DNA of 15,086 bases from Georgenia sp. (GCA_027322565.1 DAHVRG010000162.1:1-15086); one strand, 5' to 3'; counted from the first letter of the stretch, positions 7,628 to 14,162 are shown. Numbers and translations are program-made. Notes: generated by a model not told the origin, from the letters alone.

Positions 7628-8112
7628 GGACCCTCCGGGCACGTGCCGCGGTGGCACTGACCTGCATCTGCGTGCTCCTGCTCGCGGCATGCGGGGAGGA
7701 GACCACCCCGGGCGACGGCCCGACCCCGCCGCCGTCGCCGTCCACCTCGGTCGAGCCGGCCCCGCCACCGTCGCTCGAGCCCACCCCCGGGCCGTCGACC
7801 GACGCACCCTCGCCCCCGTCGGGTGAGCTGCCGCCGGAGGTGGACGGGGCCATGGCCGACCTCGCCGAGCACCTCGGCGTCGCCGTCACGGCCGTCACCG
7901 TGGTCAGCTACGAGGACGTCACCTGGCCGGACGGCGCGCTCGGCTGCCCCGAGCCCGGGATGAGCTACACCCAGGCCCTCGTCCCGGGGACGCGGCTGGT
8001 CCTCGAGGCCGACGGTGTCGAGTACGCCTACCACGGCGGCCGGGACGCAGAGCTCGTCCGCTGCGACAACCCGCGGCCGCCGGTCCCGGAGCTCCCGGTC
8101 GAGGACTCCTGA
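7624..8112 (+). CDS. Putative lipoprotein
   Basis: A 162-residue lipoprotein overlapping the previous gene by the 4-nt ATGA. The signal sequence MRTLRARAAVALTCICVLLLAAC contains the lipobox L20-A-A-C23, so C23 would be lipid-modified and the protein held on the outer face of the membrane. A Pro/Ser/Thr-rich linker (about 30-75) leads to a compact domain (about 78-145) with VTVVSYEDVTWPDGALGCPEPG, ALVPGTRLVLEADG and YAYHGG. Two cysteines, in LGCPEPG and near the end in VRCDNP, could form a disulfide outside the cell. I know this 'WPDxxLGCPxPG' domain only as an uncharacterised domain in bacterial secreted proteins; its function is unknown. Longer in-frame starts upstream would lie inside the preceding gene and lack a signal peptide, so 7624 is preferred. 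Confidence 0.88.
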   Translation: MRTLRARAAVALTCICVLLLAACGEETTPGDGPTPPPSPSTSVEPAPPPSLEPTPGPSTDAPSPPSGELPPEVDGAMADLAEHLGVAVTAVTVVSYEDVTWPDGALGCPEPGMSYTQALVPGTRLVLEADGVEYAYHGGRDAELVRCDNPRPPVPELPVEDS

Positions 8113-8115
8113 GGC

Positions 8116-8134
8116 CCGGGCGTCCCCTGCCCGG
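8116..8134. repeat. Small inverted repeat after the lipoprotein stop
   Basis: CCGGGC (8116-8121) and GCCCGG (8129-8134) can form a 6-bp stem with a 7-nt loop, 3 nt after the lipoprotein stop codon. It is short and may be chance in GC-rich DNA, but it could protect or help end the transcript. Confidence 0.3.
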
Positions 8135-8150
8135 TCCCCCCAACCCGCTG

Positions 8151-8200
8151 CACGGACTGCACCCCGCTGCCGATGTGTCAGCAGCGAGGTGCAGTCCGTG
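8151..8200. terminator. Long dyad between convergent genes, probable bidirectional terminator
   Basis: Perfect 13-bp arms CACGGACTGCACC (8151-8163) and GGTGCAGTCCGTG (8188-8200) surround an inner 6-bp pair CGCTGC/GCAGCG (8165-8170, 8181-8186). A single C/A mismatch separates the two pairs and a 10-nt loop closes the stem. It lies between the lipoprotein (ends 8112) and hppA (ends 8222) on opposite strands, as expected of a shared terminator. There are no T tracts on either side. It could instead be a protein-binding dyad or a small mobile repeat. Confidence 0.65.
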
Positions 8201-8222
8201 GCGCGAGGGGTGCGCGAGGGGT
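8201..8222. repeat. 11-bp perfect tandem repeat touching the hppA stop codon
   Basis: GCGCGAGGGGT occurs twice head to tail (8201-8211, 8212-8222) directly after the dyad. The last base is shared with the hppA stop (TCA on the plus strand at 8222-8224). This looks like a local duplication at the gene end. Confidence 0.6.
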
Positions 8223-10531
8223 CAGCCGGCGGTGGCGGCCACCCGGGCGCGCGTCTCGTTCTCCTGGTCGACCTTGCGGGCCCGCAGCCGGGAGGCGAGG
8301 ACCGCGCCGAAGGCGACGGCGGCGGCCGCCAGCGCCAGACCGATCCGCAGGGTGTGGTTGGCGTCGGCCGGGATGCTCATGTGGACGACCGCCGGCGCGA
8401 TGAGGAGCGCGACGAGGTTCATCACCTTGATGAGCGGGTTGATGGCCGGGCCGGCGGTGTCCTTGAACGGGTCGCCGACGGTGTCGCCGATGACGACGGC
8501 CTCGTGCGCCTCAGAGCCCTTGCCGCCGTGCGCGCCGTCCTCGACGATCTTCTTCGCGTTGTCCCAGGCGCCGCCGGAGTTGGCGAGGAAGACCGCCATG
8601 AGGACCCCGGCGGCGATGGCGCCGCCGAGGAAGCCCGAGAGCGCACCGACCCCCAGGCCGAAGCCGACGGCGATCGGGGCGAAAGCGGCGAGCAGGCCGG
8701 GGGTGGCGAGCTCGCGCAACGAGTCCCGGGTGCAGATGTCCACGACGCGGCCGTACTCCGGGCGCACCTCACCGGTCATGATCCCCGGGTGCTCGCGGAA
8801 CTGGCGGCGGACCTCGAACACGATCGCGCCGGCGGCGCGGGTCACGGCGTCGATCGCCAGGCCGGAGAAGAGGAAGACCGTCGCGGCCCCGAGGACCACC
8901 CCGACGAGCGTGATCGGGGAGATGATGTCGTAGGCGAGCATCGAGGCGACGATGTCGTCGGTGATCTGGTCCGCCTGGACACCGATGTCGCGCAGGGACT
9001 GTGCGACGGCGTCGGCGTAGGAGCCGAAGAGCGCGGTGGCCGCGAGCACCGCGGTGGCGATCGCGATGCCCTTGGTGATGGCCTTGGTCGTGTTCCCGGC
9101 GGCGTCGAGGTCGGTGAGGATCTGGGCGCCCTCCTCGTCCACCTCACCGGACATCTCGGCGATGCCCTGGGCGTTGTCGGAGACGGGGCCGAAGGTGTCC
9201 ATCGCGACGATGACGCCGACGGTCGTGAGCAGGCCGCAGCCGGCGAGCGCGACGAGGAAGAGCGCCAGCCACACCGAGCCGCCGGCGAGGAGGAAGACCC
9301 CGCAGACCGCGGCGGCGATGATGCCGGCGGTGTAGACGGCGGACTCGAACCCGACCCCGATGCCCGCGAGCACGACCGTCGCGGCACCGGTGCGGGAGGT
9401 GGCGGCGACGTGGAGCGTCGGCCGGGAGGTGGTGCCGGTGAAGTAGCCGGTGAGCCAGAGGATGATGCCGGCGAGCACGACGCCGATGGCAACCGCGGCG
9501 GCGACGACGACGCGCGGGTCGCCCGGGTGCCCGGCGAGCTCCTCGCTGACCCCGGTGATGGCCCCGAAGCTCGAGGGCAGGTAGAGGAAGGCGGCGACGG
9601 CCGCGAGCACGACCCCCGCGAGCGCGGAGATGTAGAAGCCGCGGTAGATCGCGGTGAGGCCGTCCTCGTTGCCCCGCACGCGGGTGATGCCGACACCGAG
9701 GACGGCGACGACGGCACCGATCGCCGCGACGATGAGCGGGAAGATCATCCCCTGCTCGCCGAAGGCAGCCTTGCCGAGGATGAGCGAGGCGACGAGCGTG
9801 ACCGCGTAGGACTCGAAGAGGTCGGCGGCCATGCCCGCGCAGTCGCCGACGTTGTCGCCGACGTTGTCGGCGATGGTCGCGGCGTTGCGGGGGTCGTCCT
9901 CGGGGATGCCCTGCTCGACCTTGCCGACGAGGTCGGCGCCGACGTCCGCCGCCTTGGTGAAGATGCCGCCGCCCACCCGCATGAACATCGCGAGCAGTGC
10001 GGCACCGAAGCCGAAGCCCTCGAGGACGGCGGGGGCGTCGCCCTGGAAGATGAGGACGACCCCGGCGGCGCCGAGCAGACCGAGCCCGACGACGGACATG
10101 CCGACGACCCCACCCGTGCGGAACGCGATCCGGGCGCCCTCCTGCCGGCCGTTGGAGTGCTTCGCCGCGGCCGCCACCCGGAGGTTGGCACGCACCGCGA
10201 GCCACATGCCGAGGTAGCCGATCGCGGCGGAGAAGCCCGCACCGAAGAGGAACGCGACGGCCCGCCCCACCTTGATGCCGCCCTCGCCGGGCAGCAGGAA
10301 CAGCAGGGCCAGGACGACGACGATGAACAGGGCGAGCGTCCGGAACTGGCGGTTCAGGTAGGCACTGGCTCCCTCTTGGATCGCCTGGGCGATCTCCCTC
10401 ATCCGCACCGACCCCTCGTCGGCGGCCAGGACCTGACGCCTGAGCACCAGGGCTATGACCAGGGCGACGACCGCCAGCCCGGCGATAGCACCTGCGATGG
10501 CCAGACTTGAACCACTCAACTCGTCGAGCAT
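8222..10531 (-). CDS. hppA: K+-independent membrane-bound proton-pumping pyrophosphatase
   Basis: A 769-residue integral membrane pyrophosphatase, which uses hydrolysis of PPi to move H+ across the cytoplasmic membrane. Many hydrophobic segments are present, as expected for the 16-helix family. Signature motifs are GGGIFTKAADVGADLVGKVE (187-206), the PPi/Mg-binding DNVGDNVGD (222-230) and, near the C-terminus, GDTVGDPFKDTAGPA. The segment GNTTKAIT carries Lys483 and Thr486. In this family Lys/Thr here mark the K+-independent type, while K+-dependent enzymes have Ala/Gly. The start is fixed by GAGGAGG 4-5 nt before ATG 10531. A longer frame reaching a GTG at 10564 has no such site. The leader contains a 14-bp palindrome. 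Length is slightly above typical but within the family. It converges on the lipoprotein and diverges from the helicase. Confidence 0.96.
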   Translation of the reverse strand: MLDELSGSSLAIAGAIAGLAVVALVIALVLRRQVLAADEGSVRMREIAQAIQEGASAYLNRQFRTLALFIVVVLALLFLLPGEGGIKVGRAVAFLFGAGFSAAIGYLGMWLAVRANLRVAAAAKHSNGRQEGARIAFRTGGVVGMSVVGLGLLGAAGVVLIFQGDAPAVLEGFGFGAALLAMFMRVGGGIFTKAADVGADLVGKVEQGIPEDDPRNAATIADNVGDNVGDCAGMAADLFESYAVTLVASLILGKAAFGEQGMIFPLIVAAIGAVVAVLGVGITRVRGNEDGLTAIYRGFYISALAGVVLAAVAAFLYLPSSFGAITGVSEELAGHPGDPRVVVAAAVAIGVVLAGIILWLTGYFTGTTSRPTLHVAATSRTGAATVVLAGIGVGFESAVYTAGIIAAAVCGVFLLAGGSVWLALFLVALAGCGLLTTVGVIVAMDTFGPVSDNAQGIAEMSGEVDEEGAQILTDLDAAGNTTKAITKGIAIATAVLAATALFGSYADAVAQSLRDIGVQADQITDDIVASMLAYDIISPITLVGVVLGAATVFLFSGLAIDAVTRAAGAIVFEVRRQFREHPGIMTGEVRPEYGRVVDICTRDSLRELATPGLLAAFAPIAVGFGLGVGALSGFLGGAIAAGVLMAVFLANSGGAWDNAKKIVEDGAHGGKGSEAHEAVVIGDTVGDPFKDTAGPAINPLIKVMNLVALLIAPAVVHMSIPADANHTLRIGLALAAAAVAFGAVLASRLRARKVDQENETRARVAATAG

Positions 10532-10563
10532 CCGCCCTCCTCGGCAGTGCCCACCTGCGCCCA

Positions 10564-10577
10564 CGTCGACGTCGACG
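10564..10577. promoter_or_regulatory. 14-bp perfect palindrome in the hppA leader
   Basis: CGTCGACGTCGACG is its own reverse complement and contains GTCGAC twice in tandem. It sits 33 bp upstream of the hppA start codon, between the putative promoter and the ribosome binding site. It could be an operator or an mRNA hairpin, or chance in CG-rich DNA. Confidence 0.35.
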
Positions 10578-10624
10578 CACGGTGGCTGTTGGTGCGGCGC
10601 GACGGCCGCGCAGTGACCAGCCGA

Positions 10625-10630
10625 AGTCTA
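10625..10630 (-). promoter_or_regulatory. Possible -10 box for hppA
   Basis: TAGACT on the minus strand matches TATAAT at four of six positions. It would start hppA transcription near 10618, leaving a leader of about 87 nt that includes the palindrome at 10564-10577. The -35 region is not recognisable, so confidence is low. Confidence 0.3.
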
Positions 10631-10756
10631 CGCATGTCGGGGCCCCGTCCCGAAACGTTCGCATGGCGGTGGTGTCGATTATGCGCTTAGGGAGGAGGCT
10701 GGTCCTCCGGGGGGATGGCCGACGGCCCACCGTCCGTCGTCGTCCTCGCGGTCGGC

Positions 10757-10762
10757 GATGAT
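10757..10762 (+). promoter_or_regulatory. Candidate -10 box setting the helicase start at 10769
   Basis: GATGAT (four of six matches to TATAAT) lies exactly 6 nt before GTG 10769, the same geometry as the leaderless boxes before 2757, 4403 and 6701. It supports a shorter helicase than the one starting at ATG 10715. Confidence 0.35.
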
Positions 10763-10768
10763 GGCGGG

Positions 10769-13180
10769 GTGCGTGAGCTCCTCACCCTGCTCGAGCAGCT
10801 CGGCCGGGACGACGGCCGACTGCTCCACGTCGAGCGTGTCCCGGCCCGGGCCGGCCGCACCGCCCCGTGGCCGGAGTGGGCCGACGCGGACCTCGTCGCG
10901 GGGTACCGGCGCCTCGGCGTCGAGGCACCGTGGGAGCACCAGGTCGACGCCGCCGGGTCCGTGTGGGCGGGCCGGCACACGGTCATCGCCACGGCGACCG
11001 GATCGGGGAAGTCGCTGGCCGCCTGGCTGCCTGCCGTGAGCGCCGTGCGAGAGGGGGCCGAGGCGGCCGCCGGCCCGGGCGCCGGGCGGATCACCGGGTA
11101 CACCCGCCGCCCCACCACGCTCTACCTCTCGCCCACCAAGGCGCTGGCCGCGGACCAGCTGGCCGGGTTGGAGCGGCTCCTCGACGCCGCCGGGCTGCGC
11201 GGTGTGCGGGCGGCGACGTGCGACGGTGACACCGCGCTCACCGAGCGGGACTGGGCGCGCGACCACGCCGACATCGTGCTGAGCAACCCCGACTTCCTCC
11301 ACTTCTCCCTGCTGCCCAACCACCGCCGGTGGCAGCGGCTGCTCCGCGGGCTGCGGTTCGTCGTCGTCGACGAGTGCCACGCCTACCGGGGCGTGCTCGG
11401 GGCGCACGTGTCCCTCGTGCTGCGCCGCCTGCTGCGGGTCGCCGAGCACTACGGCGCGCGCCCGACCGTCGTGCTCGCCTCCGCGACGACGGGTGAGCCG
11501 GCGACGACGGCCGCCCGCCTCATCGGCGTCCCTCGGGAGGACGTCCACGCGGTGGTGGAGGACACCGCCCCGGCGGGCACCCGCACCATCGTCCTGTGGC
11601 AGCCCGAGCTCACCCGGGAGGGTCGGCAGTGGCCCGGTGAGGGCGTCGCCCTGCCGGAGGACCGTGCCGAGCTCGACGCCGCCGGGCCACGGCGCAGCGC
11701 GTCGAGCGAGGCGGCCGGGCTCGTCGCCCGGCTGGTGCGGACGGGTGCCCGCACGCTCGCCTTCGTCCGCTCCCGCTACGGCGCGGAGTCGGTCGCCGAG
11801 CAGGTCCAGCACCAGCTCGCGGGCACCGGCCTCGCCGACCGGGTGGCCGCCTACCGCGGGGGCTACCTGCCCGAGGAGCGGCGGGCCCTGGAACGGGCCC
11901 TGCGGGACGGGGACCTCCTCGCCCTCGCGACGACGAACGCGCTCGAGCTCGGGGTCGATGTCTCGGGGCTCGACGCCGTCGTCATCGCGGGGTGGCCGGG
12001 CACCCGGGTGTCCATGTGGCAGCAGGCAGGGCGGTCCGGACGGGCCGGGCGCGACGGCCTCGCGGTCCTCGTCGCCTCCGCGGATCCGCTGGACGCCTAC
12101 CTGGTCCACCACCCCGAGGCGGTGTTCGGGCAGGCGGTGGAGGTCACGACCTTCGACCCGGCGAACCCCTACGTCCTCGCGCCGCACCTGTGCGCCGCCG
12201 CCTCCGAGGTCCCGCTCACCGAGCAGGACCTCACCCGCTTCGGCCTCCCGGACGACACGCTGCTGCGCGTGCTCGTCGATCGCGACCTGCTGCGGCGGCG
12301 CCCGAACGGCTGGTTCTGGAACCTCGCCCGGCCCGAGCACCCCTCCTCGCTGACCGACCTGCGCGGCGGGCAGGGCCGCCCCGTCCAGGTGGTGGAGGCC
12401 GGCACCGGCCGCGTGCTCGGCACCGTCGACGGCGCCCGCGCCGACGCCACGGTCCACCCCGGCGCCGTGTACGTGCACCAGGGGCGCACCTACGTCGTGG
12501 ACTCCCTCGACGACGACGTCGCACTCGTCCACGCCGAGCCGGAGGTGTCCTACCGGACCAAGGCCCGCAGCTCGACGACGGTGCGGATCATCGCCGAGGA
12601 GGAGCACGCCGCGTGGGAGCACCCCTCCGGGGCACCCGTGCGGTGGTCGCGCGGGGCGGTCGAGGTGACCTCGCGGGTGACCGCGTTCGACCGCCGCCGG
12701 CTTCCCGGTCTCGAGATCGTCGGCTCCTACCCGCTCGACCTGCCCGAGCGGGTGCTCCACACGAGCGCCGTCTGGTGGTCGGCGAGCGCCGAGGCCCTCG
12801 CCGCCGCAGGGGTCGGCCCGGACACGCTCCCCGGGGCACTCCACGCGGCCGAGCACGCGGCGATCGGGCTGCTGCCCATCGTCGCGACCTGTGACCGGTG
12901 GGACCTGGGCGGCCTGTCGACGGCGCTCCACGCCGACACGTTCGCGCCGACCGTGTTCGTCCACGACGCGTACCCCGGCGGTGCGGGGTTCGCCGAGCGT
13001 GGTTTCCGTGCGGCACGCTCCTGGCTGCGCGCCACGCTCGACGCCGTGGCGGGCTGCGGGTGCGCGGACGGCTGCCCGACCTGTGTGCAGTCACCCAAGT
13101 GCGGCAACGGCAACTCCCCGCTCGACAAGGCCGGGGCGGTGCGCGTGCTGCGCTTCCTCGTCGCTGCCTGCCCGGAGTAG
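10769..13180 (+). CDS. DECH-box superfamily 2 helicase with DUF1998 zinc domain (helicase/secretion-neighbourhood type)
   Basis: An 803-residue ATP-dependent helicase of the MrfA/YprA-like group, matching the family known as 'helicase/secretion neighborhood putative DEAH-box helicase' (TIGR03817). Numbered from GTG 10769: PWEHQ (Q-motif-like), Walker A ATATGSGKS (74-82, K81), Walker B DECH (201-204), motif III SATTG, then the second RecA domain with LATTNALELGVDVSGLD and motif VI QQAGRSGRAGR. The C-terminal DUF1998 region ends in a cysteine cluster GCGCADGCPTCVQSPKCG (C765, C769, C772, C778 the likely Zn ligands). Bacillus MrfA acts in repair of mitomycin-type damage; a repair role here is inference. 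The start is uncertain: ATG 10715 would add 18 residues but has only a GGGGGG run touching it, while GTG 10769 has a -10-like box 6 nt upstream. It faces the tad genes. Confidence 0.92.
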   Translation: MRELLTLLEQLGRDDGRLLHVERVPARAGRTAPWPEWADADLVAGYRRLGVEAPWEHQVDAAGSVWAGRHTVIATATGSGKSLAAWLPAVSAVREGAEAAAGPGAGRITGYTRRPTTLYLSPTKALAADQLAGLERLLDAAGLRGVRAATCDGDTALTERDWARDHADIVLSNPDFLHFSLLPNHRRWQRLLRGLRFVVVDECHAYRGVLGAHVSLVLRRLLRVAEHYGARPTVVLASATTGEPATTAARLIGVPREDVHAVVEDTAPAGTRTIVLWQPELTREGRQWPGEGVALPEDRAELDAAGPRRSASSEAAGLVARLVRTGARTLAFVRSRYGAESVAEQVQHQLAGTGLADRVAAYRGGYLPEERRALERALRDGDLLALATTNALELGVDVSGLDAVVIAGWPGTRVSMWQQAGRSGRAGRDGLAVLVASADPLDAYLVHHPEAVFGQAVEVTTFDPANPYVLAPHLCAAASEVPLTEQDLTRFGLPDDTLLRVLVDRDLLRRRPNGWFWNLARPEHPSSLTDLRGGQGRPVQVVEAGTGRVLGTVDGARADATVHPGAVYVHQGRTYVVDSLDDDVALVHAEPEVSYRTKARSSTTVRIIAEEEHAAWEHPSGAPVRWSRGAVEVTSRVTAFDRRRLPGLEIVGSYPLDLPERVLHTSAVWWSASAEALAAAGVGPDTLPGALHAAEHAAIGLLPIVATCDRWDLGGLSTALHADTFAPTVFVHDAYPGGAGFAERGFRAARSWLRATLDAVAGCGCADGCPTCVQSPKCGNGNSPLDKAGAVRVLRFLVAACPE

Positions 13181-13535
13181 AGCGCCGGGGAGCCGGCCCG
13201 GCGCGTGCCGCCGCGCGAGCCACGAGGCCGGGACCGGCCTCGCGCGCGGTGACGACCTCGACCTCTAACCCGTCCACGGTGCAGCGTTCCAGCCGCACCC
13301 CGGAGCGGGCCGCCAGCTCGGCGGCCGGTAGACAGGCAGCCGCCGGGTCGCCGCCGGGCCCGTTCAGCCGCTGTGCCGCCGCCAGCGCACCGAGGTCGGC
13401 CGCGTTCTGCGCGGCGCCGCGGGCGGCGACCACGCGCCCGAGGGTGGCGAGGGCGAGGGTGAGGACGATCGCCGCGGCGACGAGCCCGGCCCCGAGTACG
13501 GTCGCCGAACCGCGCTCGCTGCCCCACCGGCTCAC
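12588..13535 (-). CDS. TadE-like protein (helicase/secretion-neighbourhood family) with run-on C-terminus
   Basis: The first 114 residues or so (13535 to about 13194) match the 'helicase/secretion neighborhood TadE-like' type (TIGR03816). They comprise a short basic N-terminus MSRWGSERGSATVLG, one hydrophobic helix (about 14-36), RVVAARGAAQNAADLGALAAA, a pair of cysteines in AACLPAA and LERCTVDG, and an end in GLVARAAARAGP. The GTG start overlaps the tadE stop as GTGA, indicating translational coupling. Relatives end near residue 114, but this frame has no stop until 12588. It therefore runs 593 bp antisense into the helicase and adds about 200 Arg/Pro-rich residues that look like an antisense shadow. 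The protein is probably exported and membrane-anchored as part of the Flp-pilus system. The conserved part is secure; the true 3' end is not. Confidence 0.75.
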   Translation of the reverse strand: MSRWGSERGSATVLGAGLVAAAIVLTLALATLGRVVAARGAAQNAADLGALAAAQRLNGPGGDPAAACLPAAELAARSGVRLERCTVDGLEVEVVTAREAGPGLVARAAARAGPAPRRSTPGRQRRGSAARAPPRPCRAGSCRCRTWVTAHRSGSRPRTRSPPRRRAWRAARSVPHGNHARRTPHRRGTRRGRTRSARTCRRGAPSTGRPGPTGHRSRRWAAARSPRARPRGVPRGACPGRPLRRRGPRRSPTTRRRSCGAPARAGRAGRSRRSRDREAGGGRTRSPARSPRPPRATTARVPRRGAPTRRAPPRR

Positions 13536-13918
13536 GGCGGCTCCCCAGGTTCCACCCACGCCCGGGCCTCGGCCGAGGCGTGGAGGGGGCCGAGCCCCGC
13601 GACAGGGGCGACGACCGGCCGGCTCACCGCGACGACGACCCAGTCGCCGTGCCGCTGGAGCGTGACCTCGGCGTCGGGTCCGGCGAGGTCCTGGGCGACC
13701 GCGACGACGACGTCCGCAGGCTCGCCGATCGCCGCAGCCCGGGCTGCGGCTCGGGCGGCGTCCGCGCACCGCAGCTGGCCGATGGCGGCCAGGCCGAGGC
13801 TCGTGCACACGAGCAGGACGACGACGACGGCCGGTAGCACGAGGGCGAGCTCGGCGGTCACCGAGCCGCGCTCGCCCCTCCCCGCCCCGCGCCCCCGGAC
13901 CTGTGCCCCGGCGTGCAC
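13532..13918 (-). CDS. TadE family pilus assembly protein
   Basis: A 128-residue TadE-like minor pilin. After a basic leader comes RGSVTAELALVLPAVVVVLL, a prepilin-like motif in which G18 is followed by S-V-T-A-E23, placing Glu at +5 of a potential prepilin-peptidase site. A hydrophobic helix (about 22-46) follows, then the helical RCADAARAAARAAAIGEP segment typical of TadE/TadF and a small extracytoplasmic domain. In Tad systems such proteins are processed and help pilus assembly. The GTG start lies 1 nt after the flp stop and the stop overlaps the next start by GTGA, so the three genes appear coupled. There is no strong ribosome binding site, consistent with coupling. The TadE role follows from the family and context. 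Confidence 0.85.
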   Translation of the reverse strand: MHAGAQVRGRGAGRGERGSVTAELALVLPAVVVVLLVCTSLGLAAIGQLRCADAARAAARAAAIGEPADVVVAVAQDLAGPDAEVTLQRHGDWVVVAVSRPVVAPVAGLGPLHASAEARAWVEPGEPP

Positions 13919-13919
13919 G

Positions 13920-14126
13920 TCAGCCGACCTGGAGCGCCTGTCGGATGATGCCGAGAAGGAACTCCCGCACCTCCGCGCTGCGGAGGATGAGGAGCAGGAG
14001 CCCCGCGAAACCCGCCGCCGCGAGCGTCGCGATGGCGTACTCGGCGGTGGCCATCCCCGCCTCGGCCGTGCGCGTCAGCGTTGCCCACCGCCTCCGCAGG
14101 ACGTCGCGGACCTGTGAACCGGACAT
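13920..14126 (-). CDS. flp: Flp-type pilin (DUF4244 family)
   Basis: A 68-residue pilin precursor, the usual size for Flp. A basic leader MSGSQVRDVLRRRW...AEAG24 is followed by MATAEYAIATLAAAGFAGLLLLIL. This is the canonical Flp cleavage pattern G/xxxxEY, with Glu at +5 and Tyr at +6, so prepilin peptidase should cut after G24. The hydrophobic helix runs from about 25 to 49, and a short amphipathic tail ends the protein. The ATG at 14126 has a strong GGGAGGGAGG ribosome binding site. A hairpin lies just upstream of that site. It is the likely major structural subunit of the pilus whose assembly genes flank it. A longer in-frame reading upstream has low-complexity Arg/Ala sequence and is rejected. 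Confidence 0.92.
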   Translation of the reverse strand: MSGSQVRDVLRRRWATLTRTAEAGMATAEYAIATLAAAGFAGLLLLILRSAEVREFLLGIIRQALQVG

Positions 14127-14141
14127 GTCGTGCCTCCCTCC

Positions 14142-14162
14142 CACCGGCCCCGCTGGCCGGTG
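14142..14162 (-). promoter_or_regulatory. Hairpin immediately upstream of the flp ribosome binding site
   Basis: CACCGGCC (14142-14149) and GGCCGGTG (14155-14162) form a perfect 8-bp stem with a 5-nt loop. In the minus-strand mRNA it ends directly at the GGGAGGGAGG site of flp. It may stabilise a processed flp transcript, modulate initiation or weakly end transcription from tadC. Confidence 0.45.

Noticed and set aside
4331..7807. Very long minus-strand open frame (over 1100 codons)
   Set aside because: It lies antisense to the nucleotidase, the gene at 6701 and the start of the lipoprotein, is low-complexity in Arg/Gly/Val/Asp, and shows no motif or translation signal.
8015..10510. Long plus-strand frame rich in Asp/Glu/Gly/Arg
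   Set aside because: It is an exact antisense shadow of hppA, whose membrane-protein codons produce the charged repeats; it has no start signal.
10638..10647. CGGGGCCCCG palindrome in the hppA-helicase gap
   Set aside because: A pure G/C 10-mer is expected by chance in such DNA and its flanks do not extend the symmetry.
10679..12964. Long minus-strand frame opposite the helicase
   Set aside because: Antisense shadow; helicase motifs on the plus strand are complete and in order.
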